DNA of 64,000 nt from Massilia sp. IC2-278 (GTDB lineage Bacteria; Pseudomonadota; Gammaproteobacteria; Burkholderiales; Burkholderiaceae_D): contig NZ_JAJFES010000008.1 in NCBI RefSeq assembly GCF_020708045.1, forward strand, positions 124,001 to 188,000, given 5' to 3'. The position numbers and the translations under genes were made by a program. Under the pieces are notes generated by a model that was given only the letters and a program-made list of their open reading frames with translations, was not told where the DNA came from and searched no databases. Shown here piece after piece: positions 25,965 to 34,628 of the stretch. Numbering within the stretch: the first letter of the stretch is position 1; each line of letters starts with the position of its first letter.

Positions 25965-27239
25965 TTACGCGAAGGTGTCGACTGCCCCGGCGCCACCCAG
26001 GATGCTGGTGCGCTGGCGCGGCGTCGCTTCGGCCACGGCGCTGTCGCCGCCGCCATTCCCGCTACCGCCGCCCGAGCGGCCCGAACCGGGCTGGCCCTGC
26101 TGCCCATTACCCTCATTCCCCGAATTCACGCTCGCATTCCCCAGCGCGATCCCGCTCTCGCTCATCATCTCGCGCAAGCGCGGCAGGGAGTTTTCCAGGG
26201 CCTGGCGCACCTCGAGCTGCTGCGACGAGAAGGTCACGCTGGCCATGTCGTTCGACACGTTCAGCACCACCTGCACCGGCCCCAGGTCCGGCGGGTTCAG
26301 TTCCAGCGTTGCGCTCTGCTCTTCGCCGCCCACCATCCAGATCACTTTCTGGCCGACCTGGTTATCCCATGCCGGCGTGCCCACGCGTGCGCTCAGGCGG
26401 TCGGTCGGCACGGCGCCCGCGGCCTGGGCGTTTTGCAGGGCATTCGTCTGCGCCACCAGGTTGGTGAAGGTTTCCGGCGCGGCCGTTTCCTTCAGTGCCG
26501 CCGTGCTGTCGTGCAGCTTGGCGGCGAACTGGCCGGCATCCGCTTGCAGCTTGGCCGCCTGCTCGCCGGCCTTGCCCAGCTCCATGCCGCGCAGGTCGAT
26601 GCCCTGCGCCGCCTTGTCCTGGCCGTCGGCCGCTGCCGCATGCGTGTCGAGCTTGATGGCCGGCTCAGTACCTTCGAGGCCCAGCTTGCCCTTCAGGCCG
26701 GCCTGGGCGCCGCCCGCGGCATCGGTGACGGGCGCCGGCGCGGCTTTCGCCGCCGTTTGCGGCTGGCTCAGGCTGGCGAGCATGGCGAGCATGTCGGTGA
26801 CCGAGTCGGCCGCCTTGCTGTCGCCTTGCGCCGCTTCCTCGCCCTCGCCGCCGTCGGCAGTGGCCTTGGTGTCGGTGCTGGCCTGGGCGCCATCGGCTTT
26901 CTCGGCGCTGTCGGATTTCGCCGCTTCCTTGGCCGGTTCTTTCGCCGCTTCGCGTGCCGGCGCCTTGGCTTCGTTGGCGGCCGGCTTGCTGGCTTGCGCC
27001 TGCGGTTTCGCCACAGCTTGCGGCTGGGCCGGCTGCGGCTGCATCTGCGGAGCCGGCTGGGCTTGCATCTGCGCCTGGCGCTGCTCCAGCTGGCGCTGCT
27101 CGATCTGGCGGGTCAGGGTCGCGCCGAAGTTGGCACCGTCGGTGTTCAGCACGGCATTGCCGCGCATGTTCTGCGACTGGCCGTTCAGGCCGTTCGCGCC
27201 ATTGACCTGGAACGGAAGGGGAGTGGTGTGCATCGTCAT
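25965..27239 (-). CDS. fliK: FliK, hook-length control protein
   Basis: The 424-aa protein has a long disordered, Gln/Pro/Ala/Lys-rich first half (for example MQAQPAPQMQPQPAQPQAV), as expected for the molecular-ruler region. Its C-terminal FliK domain (VIWMVGGEEQSATLELNPPDLGPVQVVLNVSNDMASVTFSSQQLEVRQALENSLPRLREMM) switches export specificity by contacting FlhB. ATG at 27239 lies 7 bp after the fliJ stop, and the frame stays open upstream inside fliJ. A second FliK-like gene lies at 34625. Confidence 0.9.
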   Translation of the reverse strand: MTMHTTPLPFQVNGANGLNGQSQNMRGNAVLNTDGANFGATLTRQIEQRQLEQRQAQMQAQPAPQMQPQPAQPQAVAKPQAQASKPAANEAKAPAREAAKEPAKEAAKSDSAEKADGAQASTDTKATADGGEGEEAAQGDSKAADSVTDMLAMLASLSQPQTAAKAAPAPVTDAAGGAQAGLKGKLGLEGTEPAIKLDTHAAAADGQDKAAQGIDLRGMELGKAGEQAAKLQADAGQFAAKLHDSTAALKETAAPETFTNLVAQTNALQNAQAAGAVPTDRLSARVGTPAWDNQVGQKVIWMVGGEEQSATLELNPPDLGPVQVVLNVSNDMASVTFSSQQLEVRQALENSLPRLREMMSESGIALGNASVNSGNEGNGQQGQPGSGRSGGGSGNGGGDSAVAEATPRQRTSILGGAGAVDTFA

Positions 27240-27246
27240 GATTCGT

Positions 27247-27687
27247 TCAACGTTGGTTGCGGACGGTACGCGCAGCGTGGTCATCCATCATTTTCTGGTC
27301 GCGCTTGTCGGCGACCTTCTGGGCTTCGGCCAGCGCACGCTCGTTCAGCGTGCGGTAGGACAGTCGCTTGCGCTCGCTTTCCTGCCAGGCTTTCTTTTCC
27401 TGGTCGCTCTTGTACTTCGCGTGTTTCACGACTTCGGCCTGGCCATTGATCGCGTTGTCGAGCTTGCCGACAAAGGCGACGAAGTTCTGGTAGGCGAAGG
27501 GCGTGATGCCCGCCATCTGCTGCTGGTCCAGGCGGTTCGCATAATCGTCGCGGTAGCCGAGCAGCATCTGGTGCTTCTGCTCGGCTTCCTCGACCGCCTT
27601 CAGCGCCGCGCCGAGACGCTTGGCTGCGTCGTCGGACTCGCGCTGGGCCAGTTCGATCAGGGTTTCAAGGGCGGAGGTATTTGCCAT
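27247..27687 (-). CDS. fliJ: FliJ, export ATPase stalk/chaperone-escort protein
   Basis: The 146-aa all-helical coiled-coil protein has the FliJ look: LIELAQRESDDAAKRLGAALKAVEEAEQKHQMLLGYRDDYANRL at the N-terminus and a charged C-terminal helix (KKAWQESERKRLSYRTLNERALAEAQKVADKRDQKMMDD). FliJ inserts in the FliI hexamer and contacts FlhA. It lies between fliI (35-bp gap) and fliK (7-bp gap). Confidence 0.92.
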   Translation of the reverse strand: MANTSALETLIELAQRESDDAAKRLGAALKAVEEAEQKHQMLLGYRDDYANRLDQQQMAGITPFAYQNFVAFVGKLDNAINGQAEVVKHAKYKSDQEKKAWQESERKRLSYRTLNERALAEAQKVADKRDQKMMDDHAARTVRNQR

Positions 27688-27722
27688 AGTGGATTAGTAT
27701 ATCCACGCAGCAACCATACCGA

Positions 27723-29126
27723 TCAGCTGAACAGAGAGGTTAATTGCCCCAAGCTCTGGTCCATGCCGGTGTTTTCGAAGATTTCCTGGCACAGGAATTC
27801 CTCGATCTTTTCGTTCAGCGCAATCGCCTGGTCCAGCACCGGATCGCTGCCCGGCGCATACGCGCCCACGCTGATCAGATCGCGCGAGCGCTGGTAGCGC
27901 GAATACAACTGTTTCAGCTTGCGCGCCGCCAGCTGGTGCTCGTGCGTGGTGATGCCGTGCATGGCGCGGCTGATCGATTGTTCGATGTCGATGGCCGGGT
28001 AGTGGCCGGCCTCGGCCAGGTGACGGTTCAGCACGATGTGGCCGTCGAGAATACCGCGCGCCGCATCGGCGATCGGGTCCTGCTGGTCGTCGCCCTCGGA
28101 CAGCACGGTATAAAAGGCCGTGATCGAGCCGCCGCCTTCCAGGCCATTGCCGGCGCGTTCCACCAGTACCGGCAGCTTGGCGAACACCGACGGCGGATAA
28201 CCCTTGGTGGCCGGCGGTTCGCCAATGGCGAGCGCAATTTCGCGCTGGGCCATCGCATAGCGGGTCAGCGAATCCATGATCAGCAGCACGCTCTTGCCCT
28301 TGTCGCGGAAGTGCTCGGCAATCGCCGTGGCATAGGCCGCGCCCTGCAGGCGCATCAGCGGCGGGCTGTCGGCCGGTGCGGCGACGACCGCCGAGCGCGC
28401 CAGGCCTTCCGGCCCCAGAATCTGCTCGATGAATTCTTTGACTTCGCGGCCCCGTTCGCCGATCAGGCCGACCACGATGATCTCGGCCGTGGTGTAGCGC
28501 GCAATCATGCCCAGCAAGACGGATTTACCGACGCCGGTACCGGCGAACAAGCCCAGGCGCTGGCCCCGGCCGACGGTCAGCATGGAATTGATGGCGCGCA
28601 CACCCACGTCCAGCGTGTCCTTGATCGGCGCGCGGTCGAGCGGGTTCACGGGGCGGGCATTGATCGGCGCCATATCGTTGGTGCCGAGCGGCCCCTTGCC
28701 GTCGAGCGGACGGCCGGCGCCGTCGACCACGCGGCCCAGCAATTCGATGCCGACCGGCAGGTGGCGCGCGCGGTCGCTCGGACGGCGGCGCGGGTGGGCC
28801 ACCGTGCCCGGACGCGGCACCGGCGTTTCCACTGGAAACACGCGCGAACCCGGCACCACGCCTTCGACGTCGCTTTGCGGCATCAGGAACAGCCGGTCGC
28901 CCTCGAAGCCGACCACTTCGGCCTCGATCTTGGCGCCGCTCGACAGCGGGATGGTGCAGGCGCTGCCCACGGCCAGGCGCAGGCCCACGCACTCCATCAC
29001 CAGGCCGGCCACGCGCGTGACGCGGCCCGACACCTGCATCGGCTCGACAAAGCCGAGCAGGGCGTCGCAGTCGTTCAGGTAGGACTTCCAGCGCGCAGTA
29101 TGGCGATCCAACGTGACTGTGCTCAT
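27723..29126 (-). CDS. fliI: FliI, flagellar export ATPase
   Basis: The 467-aa protein is an F1-beta-like ATPase with Walker A GTGVGKS (196-202), the [13 protein letters not shown] motif, Walker B-type [40 protein letters not shown], and the [15 protein letters not shown] stretch. It energises substrate delivery to the export gate with FliH and FliJ. It overlaps fliH closely, the start codon immediately following the fliH stop. Confidence 0.96.
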   Translation of the reverse strand: MSTVTLDRHTARWKSYLNDCDALLGFVEPMQVSGRVTRVAGLVMECVGLRLAVGSACTIPLSSGAKIEAEVVGFEGDRLFLMPQSDVEGVVPGSRVFPVETPVPRPGTVAHPRRRPSDRARHLPVGIELLGRVVDGAGRPLDGKGPLGTNDMAPINARPVNPLDRAPIKDTLDVGVRAINSMLTVGRGQRLGLFAGTGVGKSVLLGMIARYTTAEIIVVGLIGERGREVKEFIEQILGPEGLARSAVVAAPADSPPLMRLQGAAYATAIAEHFRDKGKSVLLIMDSLTRYAMAQREIALAIGEPPATKGYPPSVFAKLPVLVERAGNGLEGGGSITAFYTVLSEGDDQQDPIADAARGILDGHIVLNRHLAEAGHYPAIDIEQSISRAMHGITTHEHQLAARKLKQLYSRYQRSRDLISVGAYAPGSDPVLDQAIALNEKIEEFLCQEIFENTGMDQSLGQLTSLFS

Positions 29127-29867
29127 TTAACCCAGCCACTCCACGTTCTTGCCCAGCGCATGCGACAGGCGGGTCCAGCGCGCCTGGGCCGTGGCGTCGA
29201 TCTGGTTGCTGGCGGTATCGACCTTGCAGCCGCCGCGCGCCACCTGCGGATCGGCGATCAGGCGCCAGCCGCCCTTGTCGATCTCGTCGCCCAGGCCGGC
29301 GCGCACGATCTCGATGTCGTCCGGATGCACGGCCAGCACCGCCGGCTGCTGCAGCACTGGCAGGTATTCGATGGCTTCGCGCACGATCGGGATGATCAGT
29401 TCGGGGCGCACCTCGAAGGCCGTGCGCACCATCGAGCGCGCCAGGTGCAGGGCCAGGTCGAGCACGTCGGACGCAATGCTGTCGTCGGCCTGCGCCAGCG
29501 CCGTCGAGAAGCTGGACGCCACCGCGCGCAGGCTCTCGATTTCGGCCGCCGCTTCCAGCCGACCCTGTTCCAGTGCCTCGGCGTGACCGGCCGCGTAGCC
29601 GGCGGCGCGGCCTTCTTCCAGCCCTTCGTCATAGCCCTCGGCGCGCGCCGCTTCGCGCAATGCTTCGAGCTCGGCGGCGGTCGGCAACTGCACCTGGGGA
29701 ACAGACTGGGCCGGAGCCTGCGCCGGTATGCGCGATGCGTTTGCCGCTGCCGCTGCCGCCTTTTCTCGCTCCTCGGCCGCGATGCGGGCTGCCAGCGTGC
29801 TCGGACGCTGGTCGCCGAAGGAGTTCATTTCCCAGCGCTTGAAGGCGCCTTGCGTGTCTTTGTTCAT
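29127..29867 (-). CDS. fliH: FliH, negative regulator/stator of FliI
   Basis: The 246-aa protein has an Ala/Glu-rich coiled coil with GxxxG-like repeats (GYDEGLEEGRAAGYAAGHAEALEQGR) and the C-terminal FliH/V-ATPase-E-like domain (DVLDLALHLARSMVRTAFEVRPELIIPIVREAI, AVHPDDIEIVRAGLGD). It tethers FliI to the C ring via FliN. It sits between fliG (17-bp gap) and fliI (no gap). Confidence 0.93.
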   Translation of the reverse strand: MNKDTQGAFKRWEMNSFGDQRPSTLAARIAAEEREKAAAAAANASRIPAQAPAQSVPQVQLPTAAELEALREAARAEGYDEGLEEGRAAGYAAGHAEALEQGRLEAAAEIESLRAVASSFSTALAQADDSIASDVLDLALHLARSMVRTAFEVRPELIIPIVREAIEYLPVLQQPAVLAVHPDDIEIVRAGLGDEIDKGGWRLIADPQVARGGCKVDTASNQIDATAQARWTRLSHALGKNVEWLG

Positions 29868-29884
29868 CGTCGAATATTAAACGA

Positions 29885-30886
29885 TTAGACGAAGGAATCC
29901 TCGCCCTTGCCGCCCAGCACGATCTGGCCCTCGTCCGCCAGGCGGCGCACGATCTGCAGGATCTGCTTCTGCTGCGCTTCCACTTCCGACAAACGGACCG
30001 GACCTTTCGATTCCAGGTCTTCGCGCATCATTTCGCTGGCGCGCTGGCTCATGTTCTTGAAGATCTTCTCGCGCAGGTCTTGCGAGGCGCCTTTCAGGGC
30101 GATGATCAGCATTTCCGACTGCACTTCGCGCAGCAGCAACTGAATGCCGCGGTCGTCGATGTCGATGATGTTGTCGAACACGAACATCTCGTCCATGATC
30201 TTCTGCGCCATGTCGTTGTCGTAGTTCTTGATGTTTTCCATCACCGCGCCTTCCTGCTCGCCGGTCATGAAGTTCAGGATCTCGGCCGCCGTGCGCACGC
30301 CGCCGAGCGAGGACTTCTTGATGTGCTCGTTACCCGAAAGCAGCTTGGTCAGCACGTCGTTCAGTTCGCGCAAGGCTGCAGGCTGCACGCCGTCCAGGGT
30401 GGCGATTCGCAGCACCACGTCGTTGCGCAGGCGCTCGGTGAAGTGGCTCAGGATCTCGCAGGCCTGGTCGCGCTCGAGGTGGACCAGGATGGTGGCGATG
30501 ATCTGCGGGTGCTCGTTGCGGATCAGTTCCGACACCGACTGCGCGTCCATCCACTTCAGGCTTTCGATACCCGAGGCATCCTTGCCGCCCAGGATGCGGT
30601 TCAGCAGCACGGCCGCCTTGTCGTCGCCCAGCGCCTTGGTCAGCACTTCGCGGATGTATTCGTCCGAGTCGAGGCCGACCGTCGAGTGGGCGTCGGCCTC
30701 GTCGCGGAAGGACTCCAGTACATTGACCACCTGCTCGTGCTGGACCGCCTTCATCGAGGCCATCGCCGCGCCGAGCTTCAGCACTTCGCGCGGGCCGAGG
30801 AACTTCATGACCTCGGCCGCTTCTTCCTCGCCCATGGCCAGCATCAGGATGGCCGCTTTCTGGATACCGTCTTGTTTGTCGCTCAT
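29885..30886 (-). CDS. fliG: FliG, C-ring motor switch protein
   Basis: The 333-aa protein has the FliG N-domain (QKAAILMLAMGEEEAAEVMKFLGPREVLKLGAAMA), the EHPQIIATILVHLERDQACEIL middle motif with the PEEV-type patch, and the C-terminal torque helix (DDRGIQLLLREVQSEMLIIALKGAS, with the charged Arg/Glu/Lys set). ATG at 30886 overlaps the fliF TAA stop by one base (TAATG), indicating re-initiation coupling; an upstream frame at 30904 is less likely. Confidence 0.96.
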   Translation of the reverse strand: MSDKQDGIQKAAILMLAMGEEEAAEVMKFLGPREVLKLGAAMASMKAVQHEQVVNVLESFRDEADAHSTVGLDSDEYIREVLTKALGDDKAAVLLNRILGGKDASGIESLKWMDAQSVSELIRNEHPQIIATILVHLERDQACEILSHFTERLRNDVVLRIATLDGVQPAALRELNDVLTKLLSGNEHIKKSSLGGVRTAAEILNFMTGEQEGAVMENIKNYDNDMAQKIMDEMFVFDNIIDIDDRGIQLLLREVQSEMLIIALKGASQDLREKIFKNMSQRASEMMREDLESKGPVRLSEVEAQQKQILQIVRRLADEGQIVLGGKGEDSFV

Positions 30887-32607
30887 TATTCCGACCCCAC
30901 CCATGCCTTGATCACGTTTGCCACGATGCGCGGATCGTTACGCGCCATCTCTTTTGCCATCGCCAGGTTGGCGCGATAGGTGCGCTCCCGCGGTGCTTCT
31001 TCCGGTTCCAGCGGCATCCCGTCCGGACCCAGGGCCGGCTTGCCGCCGCTGCCCAGTTCGACGGTGCTGCTGTCGTCGTCGTCGTCGCCGTCTTCGGCTT
31101 TTTCCTTCTCGTCTTCCGGCACGGCGGTCACTTCGTCGAACTTGTTCATCACCGGACGCAGCAGCGGACGCAGGATGCGGAAGTACAGGAAGGCCAGGAT
31201 TGCCGCAATCAGCAGGTACTTGCCGACTTCCATTGCCAGCGGCAGGTTGGAAGGGTCCTTGTACCAGTCCGGGCCGGTTTCGTCCGGCTTGTCGACACCA
31301 TCGAACGGGGCGTTCGCCACGTTCAGGGTATCGCCACGCGCTTGCGAGTAACCCATCGCCTGCTTCACCAGCTCGTTGATCTGTGCCACTTCGGCGGCCG
31401 GCAGCGGCTTGACAGTGACCTTGCCGGTGGCCGGGTCGACGGTACGGCGGTAATTCACCACCACACCCACCGTCAGGCGCTTGATGCCGCCCATCGGACG
31501 CTGCTCGTAGCGGATAGTCTTATCCACTTCGTAGTTGGTCGTCGCATCCTTGCGGCTTGGCCCGGTTTGCGCAGGTGCTGCACCCGGAGCGCCAGGGGCG
31601 CCGCCTTCGATCGGTGCGGTTGCCACGCCCGGCGGCTGGTTCGACAGCGCGCCCGGGATGCCGTTGGCGTTGCCGGTCGACGGGCCGGTCTGTTCAGAGG
31701 TCTGCTGGCTGCGGATCGCCTGCGGTTCCGGCGGCGAATTCGGCTTGTACATCTCGGCGGCAGTATCGACCTGCGCGAAGTCCACTTCGGCGGTCGCTTC
31801 GGCGCGCACATTGCCCTTGCCGACGATCGGCGAAATCAGCGATTCGACCTGCTTGATGATGTTCTGCTGTACCTGCTCGACATACTTCAGCTGGCTGGCG
31901 TCGAGCTGCTTGCCCAGGCCATTGCCTTTCGGCTGTTCGGAGAGCAGGTTACCGTTCTGGTCGACCACGGTCACGTTGCCGATGGTCAGTTCAGGAATGC
32001 TCGATGCCACCAGGTGCACGATGGCGCTGACCTGGCCCGGGTCCAGCGCACGGCCCGACTGCAGGTTCAGCAGGACCGAGGCGGTCGGCTTCTGCTGGTC
32101 GCGCACGAACACGGACGGCTTCGGCAGCGCCAGGTGGACACGGGCGCCGGCCACCGAACCAAGCGACTGGATCGAACGCGCCAGCTCGCCTTCCAGCGAG
32201 CGCTGGTAGTTCACCTGCTCGACGAACTGCGACACGCCCAGCTTCTGGTTTTCCAGCAGCTCGAAGCCGACGTTGCCGCCTTTCGGCAAGCCTTGCGAAG
32301 CCAGCTTCAGGCGCAGGTCGGGCACTTGCTCGGCCGGCACCAGGATGGCGGTGCCGCCTTCCGAAAACTTGTACTTGACGCCCATCTGGTCGAGCGAGGC
32401 GGTGATGGCGCCGCCGTCCTTGTCGCTGTAGTTGGCGTACAGGACGCGGTAGTCCGGCGTCTGGCTCCACATCCAGACCGCCACCACCGCGGCCAGCACG
32501 GCGGCAATGCCGCCGCCAATCACGACCTTCTTGCCCATCGGGGTCTTATGGAAAGGTTGCGGCTGTGCTGGGGTGTCGATCAGTTCGTCAGCAGTCGTTG
32601 CGGCCAT
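30886..32607 (-). CDS. fliF: FliF, MS-ring protein
   Basis: The 573-aa protein has a first membrane helix (KVVIGGGIAAVLAAVVAVWMW, about 28-48) and the secretin-like ring-building region (RVLYANYSDKDGGAITASLDQMGVKY, VEQVNYQRSLEGELARSIQSLGSVAGARVHLALPKPSVFVRDQQKPTASV). A Pro-rich periplasmic loop and a second helix near 455-475 (YLLIAAILAFLYFRIL) follow. The C-terminal tail (AMAKEMARNDPRIVANVIKAWVG) binds FliG. First gene of fliFGHIJK, divergent from fliE with a 194-bp shared upstream region. Confidence 0.96.
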   Translation of the reverse strand: MAATTADELIDTPAQPQPFHKTPMGKKVVIGGGIAAVLAAVVAVWMWSQTPDYRVLYANYSDKDGGAITASLDQMGVKYKFSEGGTAILVPAEQVPDLRLKLASQGLPKGGNVGFELLENQKLGVSQFVEQVNYQRSLEGELARSIQSLGSVAGARVHLALPKPSVFVRDQQKPTASVLLNLQSGRALDPGQVSAIVHLVASSIPELTIGNVTVVDQNGNLLSEQPKGNGLGKQLDASQLKYVEQVQQNIIKQVESLISPIVGKGNVRAEATAEVDFAQVDTAAEMYKPNSPPEPQAIRSQQTSEQTGPSTGNANGIPGALSNQPPGVATAPIEGGAPGAPGAAPAQTGPSRKDATTNYEVDKTIRYEQRPMGGIKRLTVGVVVNYRRTVDPATGKVTVKPLPAAEVAQINELVKQAMGYSQARGDTLNVANAPFDGVDKPDETGPDWYKDPSNLPLAMEVGKYLLIAAILAFLYFRILRPLLRPVMNKFDEVTAVPEDEKEKAEDGDDDDDSSTVELGSGGKPALGPDGMPLEPEEAPRERTYRANLAMAKEMARNDPRIVANVIKAWVGSE

Positions 32608-32801
32608 GTGGTTTGTCCGTGAGGATGAATGAGGTCAGGACGAGATTATGGAGCCGTAGGGCAACATTCAAACGCTTGAATAGGGGGTGGTTTCCCCTCC
32701 TGCTCGACGCAAAATCTCGTCAGTGGACTGGTAATCTGACAGCCTGACATCGCTCGTGTACGTTTTGTACGCGGGCACGCAAGAGATCGATAGGAGAACC
32801 C

Positions 32802-33215
32802 ATGAGCATAGGCGGAATCGGCGGCATAGGCGGCATCGACAGCAGCCGCATCGAGGCCATGATGAACCAGCTGAAGGCGGCCGCCACCAAGCCGGCGGCG
32901 CCCTCGCTGGGGGCCGGCGCGCCGGGCGGGCTCGGTGGCATTGGCGGGCTCGGCAATGCCGCCGCGACCGGCGCCACCGAAGGCGCATCGAAGGTCAGCT
33001 TCTCCGACGCGCTGAAGAATTCGCTCCAGCAGGTGAGCAATGCGCAGAAGTCGGCGGAAGAGATGGGCCAGAAGTTCGCGATGGGCGACGACAGCGTGAG
33101 TTTGTCGGACACCATGATCGCGATGCAGAAGTCGAGCATTGCCTTCCAGGCGACGGTGCAGGTGAGGAACAAGCTGGTCTCGGCGTATCACGAGATCATG
33201 AATATGCAGGTGTAA
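32802..33215 (+). CDS. fliE: FliE, MS-ring/rod junction protein
   Basis: The 137-aa protein has a Gly/Ile-rich start (SIGGIGGIGGIDSSRIEAM), a low-complexity Ala/Gly linker, and the conserved FliE end: FSDALKNSLQQVSNAQKSAEEMGQKFAMGDDSVSLSDTMIAMQKSSIAFQATVQVRNKLVSAYHEIMNMQV. It links the MS ring to FlgB. AGGAG lies 7 bp before ATG. Transcribed alone, divergent from fliF, and followed by a strong terminator. Confidence 0.95.
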   Translation: MSIGGIGGIGGIDSSRIEAMMNQLKAAATKPAAPSLGAGAPGGLGGIGGLGNAAATGATEGASKVSFSDALKNSLQQVSNAQKSAEEMGQKFAMGDDSVSLSDTMIAMQKSSIAFQATVQVRNKLVSAYHEIMNMQV

Positions 33216-33232
33216 GCATTGGCATGGAAAAA

Positions 33233-33271
33233 ACGGGCCGCGCATCCATCAGGAGCGCGGCCCGTTTTGTT
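33233..33271 (+). terminator. Intrinsic terminator after fliE
   Basis: Stem ACGGGCCGCGC (33233-33243), 11-base loop, then GCGCGGCCCGT (33255-33265), followed by TTTTGTT. A flanking A-run gives partial activity in the opposite direction. Confidence 0.9.
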
Positions 33272-33312
33272 ATGCGTGCCTGCAGCTGGAAATGCCGGCC
33301 TGCGGCCGGAAC

Positions 33313-33475
33313 CGTAAGGTGGGCACTCCGTGCCCACGCGAAAACCGGCATGGTGTTGGCTTCGCTTTATTGTTGCGGCCTGCTCGGACACGCCGCGTCT
33401 CAATGCATAGCCCGCGGCCTCAACCCGGCCAACACGAAGCATCGTTCCGCGTGGGCACGGAGTGCCCACCGTACG
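33313..33475. repeat. Spaced pair of the dispersed palindrome between fliE and ycgR-type gene
   Basis: Copy 1 has arms GTGGGCAC (33319-33326) and GTGCCCAC (33330-33337). Copy 2 has the same arms at 33451-33458 and 33462-33469 in inverted orientation. They are 113 bp apart, with feet pointing outward. Apart from these and the fliE terminator, the 33216-33511 gap holds nothing recognisable. The bases before copy 2 (GCATCGTTCCGC) recur before the second copy at 44656. Confidence 0.75.
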
Positions 33476-33511
33476 GTCACCGTTCCAGGCCCAAATATCG
33501 CTGGCGGCTGA

Positions 33512-34270
33512 TCAGCCTAATCCCGCCAGGCGTGCATTCCGCTCGCGCTCGAGCTTGGTGATATAACGCTGCACCCCCGCCATATTCGCCCGCGAAATAT
33601 CCACGAACATGCACCCGATCCGGCGGCTGGTCTTGTTGTTCAGCATCGTCACGTCCAGCGCATTCCTCACCTGCAGCGAGGTGTTCACGGCGCCGATTTC
33701 CGGCAGCTCGATGCGGCAGCCGGTGAAGGTCTGGCCGATGGTCGAGTTCAGCAGCATCTTGTTGTCGAGCAGGGCGATGCCGCCGCAGCTGATGTCGGCC
33801 AGCGGGAAGTTGGCGCTGCCGCCGCCGAGGTCGACCGGCATCGGCACCAGTACCGGCACCGGGTTCGTTACCGGCGTCGGCATGCGGTAGAACTCGCGCC
33901 GCTGCAGGCGGATCAGGGAATCGGGAATGTTCGCGGCCAGGGCGGCGCCGCCGCCGAATTCGAGCTCCTGCAAGCCGCCGGCGCGGAACAGGATGCGGAT
34001 CTTGTCGAGGTAGGTCTCGCACATCACCTGGCCGGCGCGCAGGATGCGCTCGTTCTGCTCGCGGTTGATCGAGCGGTCCAGGATGAACAGGCCGCTCTCC
34101 GGATCGACTTCCAGCACCGAGGTGACGCAGACGTCGGCTTCGCCCTTGATCTTCATGCGGATCAGCTGTTTCTTTTCGCCGATCTGGCGCAGCAGCGCCA
34201 CGATTTCCTTGCGCGACTGTACTTCGTAGTCGTGCCAGTTTTCCAGTTCTGCGTCATGAATTGCTTGCAT
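33512..34270 (-). CDS. ycgR: YcgR-type PilZ flagellar brake protein
   Basis: The 252-aa protein has an N-terminal YcgR domain (KEIVALLRQIGEKKQLIRMKIKGEADVCVTSVLEVDPESGLFILD) and a C-terminal PilZ domain. The c-di-GMP ligands are present: RxxxR as RREFYR (about 152-157) and DxSxxG as DISCGG (about 183-188). When loaded it slows or biases the motor via FliG/MotA, by family knowledge. ATG at 34270 is supported by GGAACAAG upstream, and the frame extends further without a site. It overlaps the preceding flhB-like gene by 17 bp, ending the fliS-led operon. Confidence 0.9.
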   Translation of the reverse strand: MQAIHDAELENWHDYEVQSRKEIVALLRQIGEKKQLIRMKIKGEADVCVTSVLEVDPESGLFILDRSINREQNERILRAGQVMCETYLDKIRILFRAGGLQELEFGGGAALAANIPDSLIRLQRREFYRMPTPVTNPVPVLVPMPVDLGGGSANFPLADISCGGIALLDNKMLLNSTIGQTFTGCRIELPEIGAVNTSLQVRNALDVTMLNNKTSRRIGCMFVDISRANMAGVQRYITKLERERNARLAGLG

Positions 34271-34628
34271 CTTGTTCCGCCGGTAATGCAGGTGAAGGGG
34301 AGTCGAGGAAAAGCGCGGTGTCGGGCGGGGCGGGAAGCGGCCGGCCGTGCTGTTGCGCTGACTCAATATGATATAGCCATGCCAACAGTTCCGCAATTGC
34401 GCGGTACAGGGCAGGCGGGATCTGGCCGTCGAGATCGATGTCCATCAGCAGCGACACCAGCTCCTTCGATTCGTGCACGAAGACGCCGGCGTCCTTGGCG
34501 CGGCCGATGATCTGCTCGGCCACCAGGCCGCGGCCCTTGGCCACCACGGTCGGCGCCTTTGAACCGGCGGCATAGGCCAGCGCCACGGCGCGCTGCTGGC
34601 GCTGGGAAGCATTGTCCTGGCTGCTCAC
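34254..34628 (-). CDS. Orphan FlhB C-terminal-like export protein
   Basis: The 124-aa protein matches only the cytosolic tail of FlhB/EscU: RAVALAYAAGSKAPTVVAKGRGLVAEQIIGRAKDAGVFVHESKELVSLLMDIDLDGQIPPALYRAIAELLAWLY. The autocleavage NPTH motif is replaced by KAPT, so it cannot self-cleave normally. There is no transmembrane region. Such proteins (often called FlhX or FlhB2) may substitute for the FlhB tail in export switching. The start overlaps the FliK-like gene by 4 bp (ATGA) and the end overlaps the YcgR start. Confidence 0.85.
   Translation of the reverse strand: MSSQDNASQRQQRAVALAYAAGSKAPTVVAKGRGLVAEQIIGRAKDAGVFVHESKELVSLLMDIDLDGQIPPALYRAIAELLAWLYHIESAQQHGRPLPAPPDTALFLDSPSPALPAEQDASNS

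Noticed and set aside
27744..29888. Long open frame antisense to fliI and fliH (714 codons)
   Set aside because: The genes beneath it are unmistakable; this frame is low-complexity antisense reading.
29885..30904. Longer fliG starting upstream of the fliF stop
   Set aside because: ATG at 30886 gives the normal N-terminus and a TAATG junction; the extra six residues have no support.
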